A model generated the notes under the pieces. It did no database searches. It was not told the DNA's origin and worked only from the letters and a program-made list of their open reading frames with translations. Position numbers and translations under genes: made by a program. Shown piece after piece: positions 1-13,802 of a stretch of 64,000 nt of DNA (positions are counted from its first letter, which is position 1; each line of letters opens with the position of its first letter). Origin of the DNA: Endomicrobium sp. (lineage in GTDB: Bacteria; Elusimicrobiota; Endomicrobiia; Endomicrobiales; Endomicrobiaceae); assembly GCA_031290155.1 (NCBI GenBank), contig JAITOB010000031.1:1-64000 (forward strand). Reading direction: 5' to 3'.

Positions 1-61
1 TACTGCAAGGCGCGTCTCAGCATATTTTTTTAATTGAATCCACCAGAGTTTGCTAGTTTTT

Positions 62-134
62 GCCGATGTAGCTCAGCTGGTAGAGCAATTGCTTCGTAAG
101 CAATGGGTCGGAGGTTCAAATCCTCTCATCGGCT
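62..134 (+). tRNA. tRNA-Thr (anticodon CGT)
   Basis: Cloverleaf: acceptor GCCGATG/CATCGGC, anticodon stem ATTGC-TTCGTAA-GCAAT, T-arm GGTTCAAATCC; CCA not encoded. Confidence 0.93.
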
Positions 135-170
135 GTTTGTATTTTTTGTAGATATTATAGGAGTAAATGT

Positions 171-2393
171 ATGTTGCAAAAAAGTTTAAAAAAGATAATT
201 TTCTACAGTATCCCCGTATTTTATCTATTAATGGCGATGTGTTTTTATCTTAAAACTTATGATTCCGCTCAAATAAAGATTTCTATTCTCCATATCGGCG
301 GTTTATTCTTAATAATGAGTTGGCTGCTTTTGAAAATTGAAGAAAGCAACTTTAGTTTTTTTAAAAATAAATTTCTTTATATCTTTCCTGTAGTGTTATT
401 TTTGATTTCAGGAACGCTTTCTTTTTTGATTTCTCCTTTCAAACTTATCAGCTTTAACGAATTTATTAAAAGATTTGTATACTGCGGTTTTGTGTTTATG
501 TTAGTAAGCGAGTTTGATGACGAAAAAAAAATACTAAGAATAAAAAACTGCCTTATTATTGCATCCTACATAATATGTTTATACGGACTTTTGCAGACGA
601 TTGATTATTATTTTTTTCCGTCTCCGCCTGCGTCTGGATTAGATCCTTTCAGATGGAGACAAGCCTTCGGCAACAGAATAATGTCAACTTTTGGGAACCC
701 AAATTTTTTCGGGGATTTTTTAATAGTTATGAGTCCTATTGTTCTCTCCTTATTTATTTATAAAAAAAAGTTTTATCTTGCATTTTTATGGGTTTTGATT
801 GTATTTTGCATATATCAAACATTTTCAAAAGGTGCATGGGTGGGTTTTGCAGCAGGATTCGTTATATTTGTTGCATTGTATGTATTTATATTCTTAAAAC
901 AAAAGCTTAATAGAAAAATCTTAATATCGGCGACAGCTGTTATATTCATCGTTTTGTCAGGAATCCTATATGGGGTTCATCAAAAAGTCATAGAAAGAAC
1001 TGACAGTGTTTCATTTAGAATTTTTACATGGCTGTCAGCTTGGGAAATGATAAATACTAATCCAATCTTGGGAACTGGTGTAGGTACTTTTTACGTAACA
1101 TATCCAGCTTGGAGAAGACCTCAAATATTTTTTATTGAGGGTAAACACAACACGGAAAGCGATCATCCTGAAAATGAGTACCTTGAGGTTTGGTATGACG
1201 AAGGTATAATAGGATTTACTATATTTATTGTTCTTTTAATTTTTGTATTTACGGCCGGGTATAAGAATATGTTATTTTTAAACTCAAACAAAGGTATGCG
1301 CGATAGTCCTATACCGTATATACAACTTGGAGTGTCGTCGGCATTTACAGCACAAATAGTACATGATTTTTTTTGTGTATCTTTGAGATTTGTTTCTTCC
1401 GGCGTTATGTTTTGGATGCTAATAGGCATCACTTTGGCTATAAATGCCAATTTAGTAAAAGAAAAAGATATCAAAGAAAAAAAATTTATTAAGAGACCTT
1501 TAAAAATAGTTTTACAACTAATTACAGCAGCTGTGTTTAGTTACGCTATAATATTTATGGTAGGTTATTTTAAAGCTGATCGTTTACATTTACAAAGTAT
1601 ATTATATACTGGAATTAACAATCTGGATGCTGCAATTGCAACTTATGATAAAGCTAGCAAATATAATCCGTCATATATTATGCCTGTATATTTTAAAGCC
1701 AATGTACACTTTATAAGATGGAAAGCTGGGGATCCTATACTAGCTGAAAGAGCTTTTCAAAAGCTTTGGAATACGGCGCCAAATTATGTTCAGTCAAAAT
1801 ATGTAGCCGCTCAAATGTATGTGAAATTGATGAATACAAATATAATACAGAAAGAAGAGTATGTTAAAAATGCCAAGCCCGCGGAAGTTGTTATGCAGCA
1901 GGATAAAGCAATATTTGACGCGTATAGCAATGCTGTAAAGTACTATAAGCAATATTTAGAAACAGATCCTATATTTCCACAAACATATTATGGGCTTGCT
2001 TTATTGTATGCTCGGACAGGTAATTTTGAGGAAGCTGAAAAAACGCTTATTAAACATTTAGAATATCCTAAAAAATTACAAAGTTCGCCTCATAATATTT
2101 GGACTGAGAATTGGGCTTCAAGAAGAATAAATGATTATGCGGAAACTTATGCACATCTCGGTAATTTGTATTTAACTCAAAATAAAATTGAATCCGCAAA
2201 AGATGTATATTTAAAATCATTAGCATTAAATCCGCAGAATATAATTGTTAAAAAGAATTTATCAATAGTATATACAAAACTCAACGATAATATAAAATCT
2301 AAACAACAGTGGATTGAGATATATCAAATTAATCCTAATGATGCAGATGCAAAATTATATTTGCAATCAATAGGAGTTATACCAAAAAATTGA
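171..2393 (+). CDS. O-antigen ligase/Wzy_C-like polytopic membrane protein with C-terminal TPR repeats
   Basis: 740 aa; multiple TM segments, Wzy_C-like GTGVGTFYVTYP...HPENEYLEVWYDEGIIG, C-terminal TPR-like helices. Confidence 0.8.
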   Translation: MLQKSLKKIIFYSIPVFYLLMAMCFYLKTYDSAQIKISILHIGGLFLIMSWLLLKIEESNFSFFKNKFLYIFPVVLFLISGTLSFLISPFKLISFNEFIKRFVYCGFVFMLVSEFDDEKKILRIKNCLIIASYIICLYGLLQTIDYYFFPSPPASGLDPFRWRQAFGNRIMSTFGNPNFFGDFLIVMSPIVLSLFIYKKKFYLAFLWVLIVFCIYQTFSKGAWVGFAAGFVIFVALYVFIFLKQKLNRKILISATAVIFIVLSGILYGVHQKVIERTDSVSFRIFTWLSAWEMINTNPILGTGVGTFYVTYPAWRRPQIFFIEGKHNTESDHPENEYLEVWYDEGIIGFTIFIVLLIFVFTAGYKNMLFLNSNKGMRDSPIPYIQLGVSSAFTAQIVHDFFCVSLRFVSSGVMFWMLIGITLAINANLVKEKDIKEKKFIKRPLKIVLQLITAAVFSYAIIFMVGYFKADRLHLQSILYTGINNLDAAIATYDKASKYNPSYIMPVYFKANVHFIRWKAGDPILAERAFQKLWNTAPNYVQSKYVAAQMYVKLMNTNIIQKEEYVKNAKPAEVVMQQDKAIFDAYSNAVKYYKQYLETDPIFPQTYYGLALLYARTGNFEEAEKTLIKHLEYPKKLQSSPHNIWTENWASRRINDYAETYAHLGNLYLTQNKIESAKDVYLKSLALNPQNIIVKKNLSIVYTKLNDNIKSKQQWIEIYQINPNDADAKLYLQSIGVIPKN

Positions 2394-2564
2394 ATATTAG
2401 TATGAATATAAAAATTTTGAGTAGTATTATGATGATGATAAACTTCAATTACGCTGCAGATGTATTAAATTTATTGACTAAATAAATTTTAATAAGTACA
2501 ATAAGTTTACAATACAACAAACAATAATTCAACAAACTAAATAAAACAGATTAAGGCTTAAAGA

Positions 2565-3290
2565 ATGCAACTAAATCCGGAAGTATTATTTTTAGTAGCA
2601 GGTTTCCCGGTGACAAACACGGTCATCGCTACGATCATCACCGATATTGTTATTATTGCGTTTGTTATTATAGTAAGCAGAGCATTTACACTTATGCCTG
2701 GCAATATGCAGAATGCCATTGAAACAATTATTGATTTTTTTAGAGAAATTGCTGAAGAAATTTCCGGAGAAAGAGCTGTGTTTATATATCCTTGGGTCGT
2801 ATCGCTTTTTATCTTTATAGCAGTTTCAAATTTAATTGCTCAGTTCCCAGGTTTTGAATCAATAAGATTCCACTCATCGGCTTCTGAGGGGCATGGAGTG
2901 CCGTTTTTAAGAGCTGCTACAAGCGATTTAAACATGACTCTTGCATTAGCTGTTACCAGCGTTATTGTAACAAATTATCTCGGCGTAAAATATAAAGGCA
3001 TAAAAGCTTACGTTGGCCGGTTTCTGTCATTTAAAATATTTCCTGTTTTCTTATTTGTGGGAATACTGGAATTTACAAATGAATTTACAAAACTTATTTC
3101 ATTTTCTTTCAGACTTTTCGGCAATATTTTTGCAGGAGAAAAAGTTCTAGCCACTATGTACAGATTATTCCCCATAGGATTTCCTTTGCCTTTTGTGGCG
3201 CTTGAACTTATGGTGGCGGTTGTTCAGGCTATTGTTTTTTCAATGTTAACGATGGTGTTTATGCATATAATGACGGATAAATCACACTAA
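2565..3290 (+). CDS. atpB: F-type ATP synthase subunit a
   Basis: ISFSFRLFGNIFAGE motif; first gene of atp operon. Confidence 0.95.
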   Translation: MQLNPEVLFLVAGFPVTNTVIATIITDIVIIAFVIIVSRAFTLMPGNMQNAIETIIDFFREIAEEISGERAVFIYPWVVSLFIFIAVSNLIAQFPGFESIRFHSSASEGHGVPFLRAATSDLNMTLALAVTSVIVTNYLGVKYKGIKAYVGRFLSFKIFPVFLFVGILEFTNEFTKLISFSFRLFGNIFAGEKVLATMYRLFPIGFPLPFVALELMVAVVQAIVFSMLTMVFMHIMTDKSH

Positions 3291-3311
3291 AAAGAGCATT
3301 GTATATTTTAA

Positions 3312-3530
<219 letters not shown>

Positions 3531-3555
3531 ATCAAGAAAAAAATGAGAGATAAAA

Positions 3556-4065
3556 ATGGAACTTATACATAAATTTGGTTTAGAGCCTTCTTTGTTTCTA
3601 TTTCAAACTATAAATTTTTTGATCATAGCATTTATATTAAAAAAGTTTTTATTTAATCCTCTAAAGAAAATGTTTGATGAGAGAAAACACAAAGTAGAAC
3701 AGTGTCTGCAGGATGTTGAGAGCGCAAGAATTGCTTTGGAAAATGCTAATGAAGAAAAACAGCATATACTTGAAGAAGCTGAAAACAATGCAGGAACACT
3801 GATTGCCGCTGTAAAAGTTTCAATTGAAGAAACAAAGGAACAGGCTGCTAGAGAAGCAAAGGATCGCTCTGAACAAATTGTATACGATGCCAAACAAAAG
3901 GTAGCGGCTGAATTTGAAAATATGAGTAAACAAATAGGAAAAATATCTGCGGATATTTCTGGAAAAGTTATATCAAGAGTTTTGTCTAATTTATTTACGG
4001 ATGAGGAAAAACAAAAGCTTATATCACGTGCACTGGAAAAGATAGATGAAAAAGTCACAAATTAA
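3556..4065 (+). CDS. atpF: F-type ATP synthase subunit b
   Basis: N-terminal TM helix plus long charged coiled coil; position between atpE and atpH. Confidence 0.92.
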   Translation: MELIHKFGLEPSLFLFQTINFLIIAFILKKFLFNPLKKMFDERKHKVEQCLQDVESARIALENANEEKQHILEEAENNAGTLIAAVKVSIEETKEQAAREAKDRSEQIVYDAKQKVAAEFENMSKQIGKISADISGKVISRVLSNLFTDEEKQKLISRALEKIDEKVTN

Positions 4066-4402
4066 GGAACTTACAGAATCTATTGTTAAATACGATGAAC
4101 TTTCTGAAAAAGATTTAAAATGGATTTTTTTAAATCTTTCAAGACAAGAACTTAAATTATTGATACGTTTGTTGTTTGAAGAAATAAAAAATAGTAATGT
4201 TAAAGTAAGTTTTGCCGGTGAGTTAAGCGATGAACATAAAAAGAAAATTGCCGTGATGTTTCCAAATAAGCGGATTTTATTTAAACGTGACGATGGAAAT
4301 ATTGCCGGCGGACTGCATTTTGAATATAACGATTTTGTTTTGGATTATAGTGTTTCAGGAATAGTAAAAAGAATTTTAAATAGTATAAGAGAGAGCTTAT
4401 GA
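4046..4402 (+). CDS. atpH: F-type ATP synthase subunit delta (short, divergent)
   Basis: 118 aa between atpF and atpA; position and length, weak similarity to the OSCP C-terminal half. Confidence 0.75.
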   Translation: MKKSQIKELTESIVKYDELSEKDLKWIFLNLSRQELKLLIRLLFEEIKNSNVKVSFAGELSDEHKKKIAVMFPNKRILFKRDDGNIAGGLHFEYNDFVLDYSVSGIVKRILNSIRESL

Positions 4403-5914
4403 AACCAGAAGAAATAATACAAAAAATTGAAAAAGAGTTGTATTCTGCGCAAATAAACCCTGAACTTATAAATTTTGGTATCGTTGAAAGCATAGGCGAT
4501 GAAATTGTTAAAGCTTCAGGTCTTTCCAATGCAGGTTATTACGAGGAAATAGAGTTTGATGACGGCTCTGTAGGCTTTGCCTTAAATATTGATGAAGATT
4601 ATGTTTCAATAGTGTTGCTTAAAAATTCAGGACATATTGTACGCGGAATGAAAGTAAAATCTACAGGTAAAGTATTAAATGTTACGGTTTCAGATAAATT
4701 AATAGGAAGAGTTTTAAATGCTTTAGGACAGCCTATAGACGGCAAAGAGTTGAAACATGGAAATCCGGTTTTCTATCCGGTTGAAAAAATAGCGCCTGGG
4801 ATTATTAACAGGAGTTCGGTAGACAGACCTTTAAAAATCGGTATTAAAGCTATAGATGCGATGACTCCGATAGGAAGAGGTCAGAGAGAACTTATAATTG
4901 GAGACAGGGGTACCGGTAAAACAGCAATAGCAGTTGACGCTATGATAAATCAAAAAAAGCTTGATATGGGACTAAAGAGAGTTATATGCATATACTGTTC
5001 TATCGGACAAAAAAGGTCTAATTTAGCTTCTATCGCAGCAAAATTAAATGAAGAAGGCGTAATGGATTACACCGTTATCGTTGCGGCTACGGCTTCAGAC
5101 CCTGCTTCAATGCAATATATTGCACCTCTTGCAGCTTGTGCAATTGGCGAATATTTTATGGATAAAGGAGAAGATGTTTTAGTTATCTACGATGATTTAA
5201 CAAAACACGCTTGGGCGTACAGACAAATTTCTCTTTTAATTAAAAGACCTGCTGGACGCGAAGCGTATCCTGGGGATATTTTTTATCTTCACTCAAGACT
5301 TCTGGAAAGAGCCGCAAGATTATCTGATAAGAACGGCGGGGGAACTCTTACAGCGCTTCCTATTATTGAAACCCAAGGTAATGATTTGTCTGCATATATT
5401 CCAACAAACGTAATTTCAATTACCGATGGACAAATATATCTTGAAGCCGATTTGTTTAATTCAGGCATACGCCCGGCTATCAATGTCGGTCTTTCTGTTT
5501 CGCGCGTAGGAGGAGCAGCGCAAACTAAATCTATGAAACAGTTAGCCGGTCCGGTAAGACTTGAACTCTCACAGTTTAGAGAATTACAGGCTTTCACACA
5601 GTTTGGAAGCGATTTGGATGAAGATACATTAAAAAGACTTGAAAGAGGCAAAAGAATTACAGAAATTTTAAAACAACCCCAATATAAACCCTATGACGAA
5701 CTCTCAGAAATACTTTCAATTTTTGCCGTAACGTCCGGTTTATTTGACGATTTAGATGTCAGCAAAGTCAGTATAATTGAACAGCAAATGACAAAATTCA
5801 TAAAAAAAACATATCCTGAAACTGTAAAAAAAATCCTAACAGGCGCAAAAATAGATGACGCTTTAAAATCAGAACTTGAACAAAAAATAAAAGAATTTAA
5901 AAAGATAAATAATT

Positions 5915-5940
<26 letters not shown>
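4399..5940 (+). CDS. atpA: F-type ATP synthase subunit alpha
   Basis: GDRGTGKTAIAVDAMINQK Walker A; RPAINVGLSVSRVGGAAQTK. Confidence 0.98.
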
Positions 5941-8171
<2,231 letters not shown>

Positions 8172-8320
8172 CTGCTTTTGAGCGGCATTTAATAAGTTTT
8201 TCTATATTTATTCTAACGTTAAGAATAAGGAAATGTATAGTAAACGTCTTATTTTGTATTTAATTGTATGACAAAAAGATACGCATTATTAAATATTTAG
8301 GCGCTAAATAAAAGGACGAA

Positions 8321-8737
8321 ATGAATAAGTTGAAAATGGAGATTTTATCGCCAACAGGAATTGTTTTTAAAGGTGAAATATTATCTGTTTCTTTTCCTAC
8401 AGTAAACGGGATAGTCACTGTTTTACCGGGTCACACAAGTCTTGTAACAAAACTAAATAATGGTGAAATAACAATTAGATCTAAAGATAATGCAAAAAAT
8501 ATTTCCGTGAGCGGCGGTTTTATAGAAATCGTACAAAATAATGTAACTGTGATTGCCGAATTTGCGGCGCAGTCCAACGAAACAAATAAACAAAAAATAA
8601 AACAAGCAATAGATTTGGCAAAAAGCATGAAAAATAAAAGGCAGGAATTTATTGATATGTCAGTTATTGAATCACAATTACAAAAATCCGTAGGGGAATT
8701 AAAATTAGGATTAGGAATTAAACGAAAAAAAAGATAA
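8321..8737 (+). CDS. atpC: F-type ATP synthase subunit epsilon
   Basis: MEILSPTGIVFKGEILSVSFPTVNGIVTVLPGHTSLVTKL. Confidence 0.93.
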   Translation: MNKLKMEILSPTGIVFKGEILSVSFPTVNGIVTVLPGHTSLVTKLNNGEITIRSKDNAKNISVSGGFIEIVQNNVTVIAEFAAQSNETNKQKIKQAIDLAKSMKNKRQEFIDMSVIESQLQKSVGELKLGLGIKRKKR

Positions 8738-8818
8738 TTTTAATTTATTGTACTTATTAACTTTGTAAATATTTCTATAATAAAGTAAAGAATAATGGAA
8801 ATAAGGAGTTATATATAA

Positions 8819-9574
8819 ATGTCAGGTCATAATAAATGGGCTAGCATTAAACATAAAAAATCCGCAACAGACGCAAAAAAAGGAAAGGTTTTTACAAAAA
8901 TTATAAGAGAAATTGTGGTTGCCACCAAGGAAGGTGGATCACAAATTGAAAATAATGCGCGTTTAAGAAAAGCTATCGAAGATGCTAAAGAAGCGAATAT
9001 GCCTCAAGATAATATAAAAAAAGCTATACAAAGGGGCACGGGAGAAATACCCGGAGCTGTTTATGAGGAAATAGTTTACGAGGGGTATGGACCTACAGGA
9101 GTAGCATTGATTGTTGAAGTAACAACAGATAATAAAAACAGAACAGCGTCAGATATAAGAAAAATATTTTCAGAACACAGCGGAAGTTTTGGAGAAACAG
9201 GATGCGTAAGCTGGATGTTTGACAGAAAAGGATATATAACTGTAAATAAATCAGCTGCAGATGAAGAAGTTGTAATGAATATAGTTTTAGAGGCAGGCAT
9301 AGAAGATTTTAAAAGTTCAGCAGACAGCGATGTTTATGAAATTATTACATCCCCAGCTGATTTGGAACCGGTAAAGAAAACTTTAAAAGAAAAAAATATA
9401 TCGGTTGTATCGGCTGAAGTTACAATGCTTCCACAGACCCAGATTATTCTCACAGGCGATAATGTAAAACTTATGTTAAAACTTATGAATGGATTGGAAG
9501 AACACGATGATGTTAAAAATGTATATGCAAATTTTGATATTTCAAATGAAGATATGGAAAAATTGGACGCATAA
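8819..9574 (+). CDS. yebC: YebC/PmpR family (TACO1-like) protein
   Basis: MSGHNKWASIKHKKSATDAKKGKVFTKIIREI. Confidence 0.97.
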   Translation: MSGHNKWASIKHKKSATDAKKGKVFTKIIREIVVATKEGGSQIENNARLRKAIEDAKEANMPQDNIKKAIQRGTGEIPGAVYEEIVYEGYGPTGVALIVEVTTDNKNRTASDIRKIFSEHSGSFGETGCVSWMFDRKGYITVNKSAADEEVVMNIVLEAGIEDFKSSADSDVYEIITSPADLEPVKKTLKEKNISVVSAEVTMLPQTQIILTGDNVKLMLKLMNGLEEHDDVKNVYANFDISNEDMEKLDA

Positions 9575-9589
9575 TCTTTTGAGATTACA

Positions 9590-10087
9590 ATGATAGTGCT
9601 TGGCATAGATCCTGGACTTTCGCTTACCGGTTGGGGAGTTATTGAAGCTGTTTCCAGGGATAAAATGAATTCTATTCAATACGGCTGCATTAAAACAATA
9701 CCACAGATGTCCCTAATACAAAGATTACGAATTATCAATACGGAATTACAGTATATTATAGATACATATAAACCTGAAACTACTGCTATAGAAGAACTGT
9801 TTTTTTTAAAAGCGGCAAAAAGTGTTGCCGGTGTTGGACAGGCAAGAGGGGCTATTGTTTTAACTGCATCACTAAACAAAATATCCTTATTTGAATACAA
9901 TCCAAGACTTATTAAAATAGCATTAACTGGATACGGATCTGCAGACAAACACCAGATGCAACATATGGTAAAGACTTTTCTTAAACTTAAAGATATTCCA
10001 AAACCTGATGATGCTGCAGATGCACTTGCAGTAGCAGTGTGTCATGTTAACACAATAAAATGGAAAACAAAATCGCCATATTGTTAA
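9590..10087 (+). CDS. ruvC: Holliday junction endodeoxyribonuclease RuvC
   Basis: MIVLGIDPGLSLTGWGVIE; AIEELFF; DDAADALAVAVCH. Confidence 0.96.
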   Translation: MIVLGIDPGLSLTGWGVIEAVSRDKMNSIQYGCIKTIPQMSLIQRLRIINTELQYIIDTYKPETTAIEELFFLKAAKSVAGVGQARGAIVLTASLNKISLFEYNPRLIKIALTGYGSADKHQMQHMVKTFLKLKDIPKPDDAADALAVAVCHVNTIKWKTKSPYC

Positions 10088-10181
10088 GAAGTTTTTTCGC
10101 AAAAAATGAAGAGTTTTATAACAATAAATCCCAGTGTACAAAATAATTAGAATCAGTATAAAGGCTTTTTAAGGAATTTTA

Positions 10182-10802
10182 ATGATAGATTATTTATATG
10201 GAATACTTAATTCAAAAGCATCTGACGGGATAACTATTGAGGTTAATAATGTCGGTTATGCGATATCAGTACCATTTTCTACTTTTTCAAAACTTCCAGA
10301 AATAGGAAATCCGGTAAAGATATATATTGTTGAAGCCGTTGCTGGAATGTACGGCGGGATTATTTATCTTTACGGTTTTTTGACAAGAGAAGAAAGAGAT
10401 ATGTACTTGCTTATAAAAGATGAAGTTCCGGGTACCGGAGCAAAAAAAGCTATGGAATATACGGATAAAATTTCCAAATCATTTGTGGATTTTAAAGCTG
10501 CTATAATTTCAAAAAATTCGTCAATGATAAACGGAATATTTGGCTTTACTAAGAAAACCGCTGACAAACTTATTGCCGCTTTAAAAGATAAAATATCAAA
10601 AGTAAATGTTTCTGGAGAAGAAAAGTGGTCAGATATAGATATAAAAATAAGCAAAAACACGGTTGTTGCAGAAGCTATAGAAGCTCTTATAGCTTTAGGA
10701 TATAAAGAACAGCAGGCAGTAACTGCAGTAACCAGCAGTTATGATGCCAATAATAATATTACTCTGGAAAATTTAATAAAAAAATCTTTACAGTATTTAT
10801 AA
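10182..10802 (+). CDS. ruvA: Holliday junction helicase subunit RuvA
   Basis: MIDYLYGIL... LYGFLTREERDMYLLI; C-terminal ALIALGYKEQQA; between ruvC and ruvB. Confidence 0.93.
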   Translation: MIDYLYGILNSKASDGITIEVNNVGYAISVPFSTFSKLPEIGNPVKIYIVEAVAGMYGGIIYLYGFLTREERDMYLLIKDEVPGTGAKKAMEYTDKISKSFVDFKAAIISKNSSMINGIFGFTKKTADKLIAALKDKISKVNVSGEEKWSDIDIKISKNTVVAEAIEALIALGYKEQQAVTAVTSSYDANNNITLENLIKKSLQYL

Positions 10803-10836
10803 GTTACTAATATCTGTTATTTTAAATAAATTTAGT

Positions 10837-10865
10837 TTGACATTTAAAATAAAGTACCTTATAAT
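10837..10865 (+). promoter_or_regulatory. Predicted sigma70-type promoter for ruvB
   Basis: TTGACA (10837-10842), 17-nt spacer, TATAAT (10860-10865); both hexamers match consensus. Confidence 0.75.
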
Positions 10866-10925
10866 TACCGTTTTATATGCTTCTTATAACAAGTTATAAA
10901 ATTACTAATGAATAAAGGTTAGATA

Positions 10926-11948
10926 ATGGCTGAATTAGAAAGAATTGTTGAAGCCGCAAAACTTAATGATGAAGACAGAACAGAAAATTCTTTAAGACCA
11001 AAAAGTCTTAACGATTTTATAGGACAAGAAAAACTTAAAAATAATCTTAAAGTTTTTATAGAAGCCGCAAAAAAAAGACATGAAACTTTAGATCATTGTC
11101 TATTCTATGCTCCCCCAGGACTTGGAAAAACAACGCTTTCACACATAATTGCAAGAGAAATGGGCGGCAATTTAAGAATGACATCAGGTCCTGTATTAGA
11201 AAAGGCGAAAGATTTAGCGGCAATTCTTACAAATCTTTCAGCAGGAGATATTTTTTTTATAGATGAGATCCACAGAATGAATCATCTCGTTGAAGAATCT
11301 TTATATCCGGTGATGGAAGATTTTGAACTTGATATTATAATAGGACAAGGACCTTCAGCTAAAACAATTAAACTGCCTGTTCCTCATTTCACATTGATAG
11401 GCGCAACAACAAGAGCAGGACTTTTATCAAGCCCTTTAAGAGATAGATTTGGAATTATAGAACATTTAGATTTTTATGATATAAAAGATCTTATGCGCAT
11501 AGTCAGTCGTTCTGCTGTAATAATGAATATTGGTATTGATGAAGACGCTGTTAAAGAAATCGCAGGCCGTTCAAGAAGAACCCCAAGAATAGTAAACAGA
11601 CTTTTAAAAAGGGTCAGAGATTTTGCCGAAGTAAGAAATGGAAAAATTACATGCTACATAGCAAAAGAAGCGCTTGACGCTCTGGAAGTTGACAGTGCGG
11701 GACTCGATAAAATTGACAGATTGATTATTACCGTTTTAATTAAAAAATTTGGCGGTGGACCTGTAGGCGTTGAAACTATTGCGATAGCCATATCGGAAGA
11801 GCCGGACACCATAACAGACGTCTATGAGCCATATCTTATACAATCTGGATTTATCGCAAGGACGCCAAGAGGCAGAATAGTTACTGAGTCTGGATATAAA
11901 CACATTGGCATTGAACCTCCAAAAAATTTCCAAAATGAATTATTATAG
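10926..11948 (+). CDS. ruvB: Holliday junction helicase RuvB
   Basis: [57 protein letters not shown]. Confidence 0.98.
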   Translation: MAELERIVEAAKLNDEDRTENSLRPKSLNDFIGQEKLKNNLKVFIEAAKKRHETLDHCLFYAPPGLGKTTLSHIIAREMGGNLRMTSGPVLEKAKDLAAILTNLSAGDIFFIDEIHRMNHLVEESLYPVMEDFELDIIIGQGPSAKTIKLPVPHFTLIGATTRAGLLSSPLRDRFGIIEHLDFYDIKDLMRIVSRSAVIMNIGIDEDAVKEIAGRSRRTPRIVNRLLKRVRDFAEVRNGKITCYIAKEALDALEVDSAGLDKIDRLIITVLIKKFGGGPVGVETIAIAISEEPDTITDVYEPYLIQSGFIARTPRGRIVTESGYKHIGIEPPKNFQNELL

Positions 11949-12474
11949 GTCTATAGTGAAAAGGAAAGTCTTACTTCATATTTGTTGCGTGCCGTGTTCA
12001 ACATCTGCAGTGAAAACGCTATGTTGCGAGTACAACATTTCTTTTTATTGGTATAACCCAAATATTTATGATACGCAAGAATATAACAATAGAAAAGACG
12101 CAGCGATAAAATATTCAAAAGAATTAAACGTATTTTTTTATGAAGAAACAGCTTTTGTTTATAATTACGATGACTGGAAAAATAAAACTCTTGAAAAATG
12201 CAGTCTTTGTTACACGTTAAGACTTGCAAAAACCGCAGCGTTTGTCATGCAGAATCAATTTGACTCATTCTCTACTTCTCTTCTTTCAAGTCCTTATCAA
12301 CAACATGATTTAATAAAACAACAAATCGCCAATAATTTTGCCGGCAGATATATGTTAGAATTTGTATATAAAGATTTTAGAATTGATTTTTATGATGCCA
12401 AAAACTCCTTAAAACAAAAGGGTTATTATATTCAGAAATATTGCGGCTGCCATAAGTCATATAGAGAGATTTGA
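11935..12474 (+). CDS. queH: Epoxyqueuosine reductase QueH (DUF208)
   Basis: [39 protein letters not shown]; overlaps ruvB end (ATG 11935). Confidence 0.9.
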   Translation: MNYYRSIVKRKVLLHICCVPCSTSAVKTLCCEYNISFYWYNPNIYDTQEYNNRKDAAIKYSKELNVFFYEETAFVYNYDDWKNKTLEKCSLCYTLRLAKTAAFVMQNQFDSFSTSLLSSPYQQHDLIKQQIANNFAGRYMLEFVYKDFRIDFYDAKNSLKQKGYYIQKYCGCHKSYREI

Positions 12475-12480
12475 GAACAA

Positions 12481-13608
12481 ATGAGAAATAAAGTTCTTTT
12501 AATATTAATTATCTTATTTATATATCGTAATTCTTATTCATTGGATTCTATTAAAAAAAATATAGATATCGGCATAATAATCAATACCTCTGCTTTTACT
12601 ACAGGATGTTCAAAGAATTTTGTTATAATTGACGCTTTAAATAAAAAATTGAAACTTAGTAAAGGTACTGTTAAAGTTTCATATACTGAAAAAGGTATTT
12701 ATGCAGATAAATATCTTTTAGCGCTGCCTGTAAAAATAGAACCTTCAAACGGAATTATTTTTGCAGAATCTAAACCTTATAAAGGCTATTTAACGGTAAA
12801 AAAATCAGGTGATAAACTAAACGTTATTAACGTGCTGAATATAGAAGATTATTTAAAAGGCGTTTTGCCTAAAGAAGTAGACGCTGACTGGAAAGTAGAA
12901 GCATTAAAAGCTCAAGGCGTAATAAGCAGAACATATACGATTTCAAATTTAAATAAACATTCAGCTCAAGGGTTTGACTTATGTTCTACAACTCATTGTC
13001 AGGTTTACGGTGGAGCAGGTGTTGAGGTTGATGCCTGTAATAAAGCAGTTTTAGCAACAAAAAGTGAATTTTTGACTTATAAAGGAAAATTTGCAAATAC
13101 AGTTTTTCATGCAAATTGCGGCGGGCATACCGAAAATCCACAATATATATGGAATTGGAAAGATATACCGCCATATTTAAAAGGAGTAAAGTGCGACTAT
13201 TGTAAAGATGCTCCTTATACAAGCTGGGAACAAGTCTTAGATGAAAGTTTTATAAGAAAAAAACTCTCAAATAATAATATAGGAAAAATCAAAAAGATTA
13301 AAGTTAAGGGAAAGACTGCCGCCGGCTCCGCAAAAGAATTAGAAATATTACACTCTAGGGGAAAACTTACTCTAAATGCCTACCAATTTCGTCTTGCCGT
13401 AGACGCATGGCAGATAAAAAGTCATTTTTTTAACTCTATAAAAAAAGACGGTGATAAGTTTTATTTTAAAGGTGGAGGCTGGGGACATAAAGTAGGTTTG
13501 TGTCAATGGGGCGCTAAAGTTATGGCCGAAAAAGGTAAAAATTATAAAAATATTTTATATTATTTTTATCCAGGAACAAAAATTACCAGACTAACCTATA
13601 AACAATAA
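12481..13608 (+). CDS. SpoIID/LytB-domain protein
   Basis: LNIEDYLKGVLPKEVDADWKVEALKAQGVISRTY; GGWGHKVGLCQWGAKVMAEKGKNYKNILYYFYPGT. Confidence 0.9.
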   Translation: MRNKVLLILIILFIYRNSYSLDSIKKNIDIGIIINTSAFTTGCSKNFVIIDALNKKLKLSKGTVKVSYTEKGIYADKYLLALPVKIEPSNGIIFAESKPYKGYLTVKKSGDKLNVINVLNIEDYLKGVLPKEVDADWKVEALKAQGVISRTYTISNLNKHSAQGFDLCSTTHCQVYGGAGVEVDACNKAVLATKSEFLTYKGKFANTVFHANCGGHTENPQYIWNWKDIPPYLKGVKCDYCKDAPYTSWEQVLDESFIRKKLSNNNIGKIKKIKVKGKTAAGSAKELEILHSRGKLTLNAYQFRLAVDAWQIKSHFFNSIKKDGDKFYFKGGGWGHKVGLCQWGAKVMAEKGKNYKNILYYFYPGTKITRLTYKQ

Positions 13609-13802
13609 ATATACTTTTTGTAATCAAGCTGGCAATGATATTCTATATAAATTATAAATTCGTTTAAGCATTTGAAAATAATATCGCAATAACTATTCGG
13701 AATATTAGCCTTATACATTAGAAGGGACAACCGCCATTTTTATCTGCAACTTCTCTGCTTACAGTTTTTTGATATTTTTTTATATCTCAATGATAAAAGT
13801 TT

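Noticed and set aside
2403-2486. 27-codon ORF MNIKILSSIMMMINFNYAADVLNLLTK between the ligase gene and atpB
   Set aside because: Signal-peptide-like but too short and AT-rich to distinguish from chance.
3603-4058. Antisense 151-aa ORF opposite atpF (and similar antisense ORFs at 1163-1474, 5289-5651, 14263-14814, 53897-54321)
   Set aside because: Opposite well-supported conserved CDS; composition (Ser/Phe/Cys-rich) is typical of reverse-complement of AT-rich coding DNA.
8172-8320. 149-bp gap with small palindrome (TTATTCTAACGTTAAGAATAA) between atpD and atpC
   Set aside because: Weak AT-only hairpin with no U-tract; no convincing regulatory element.
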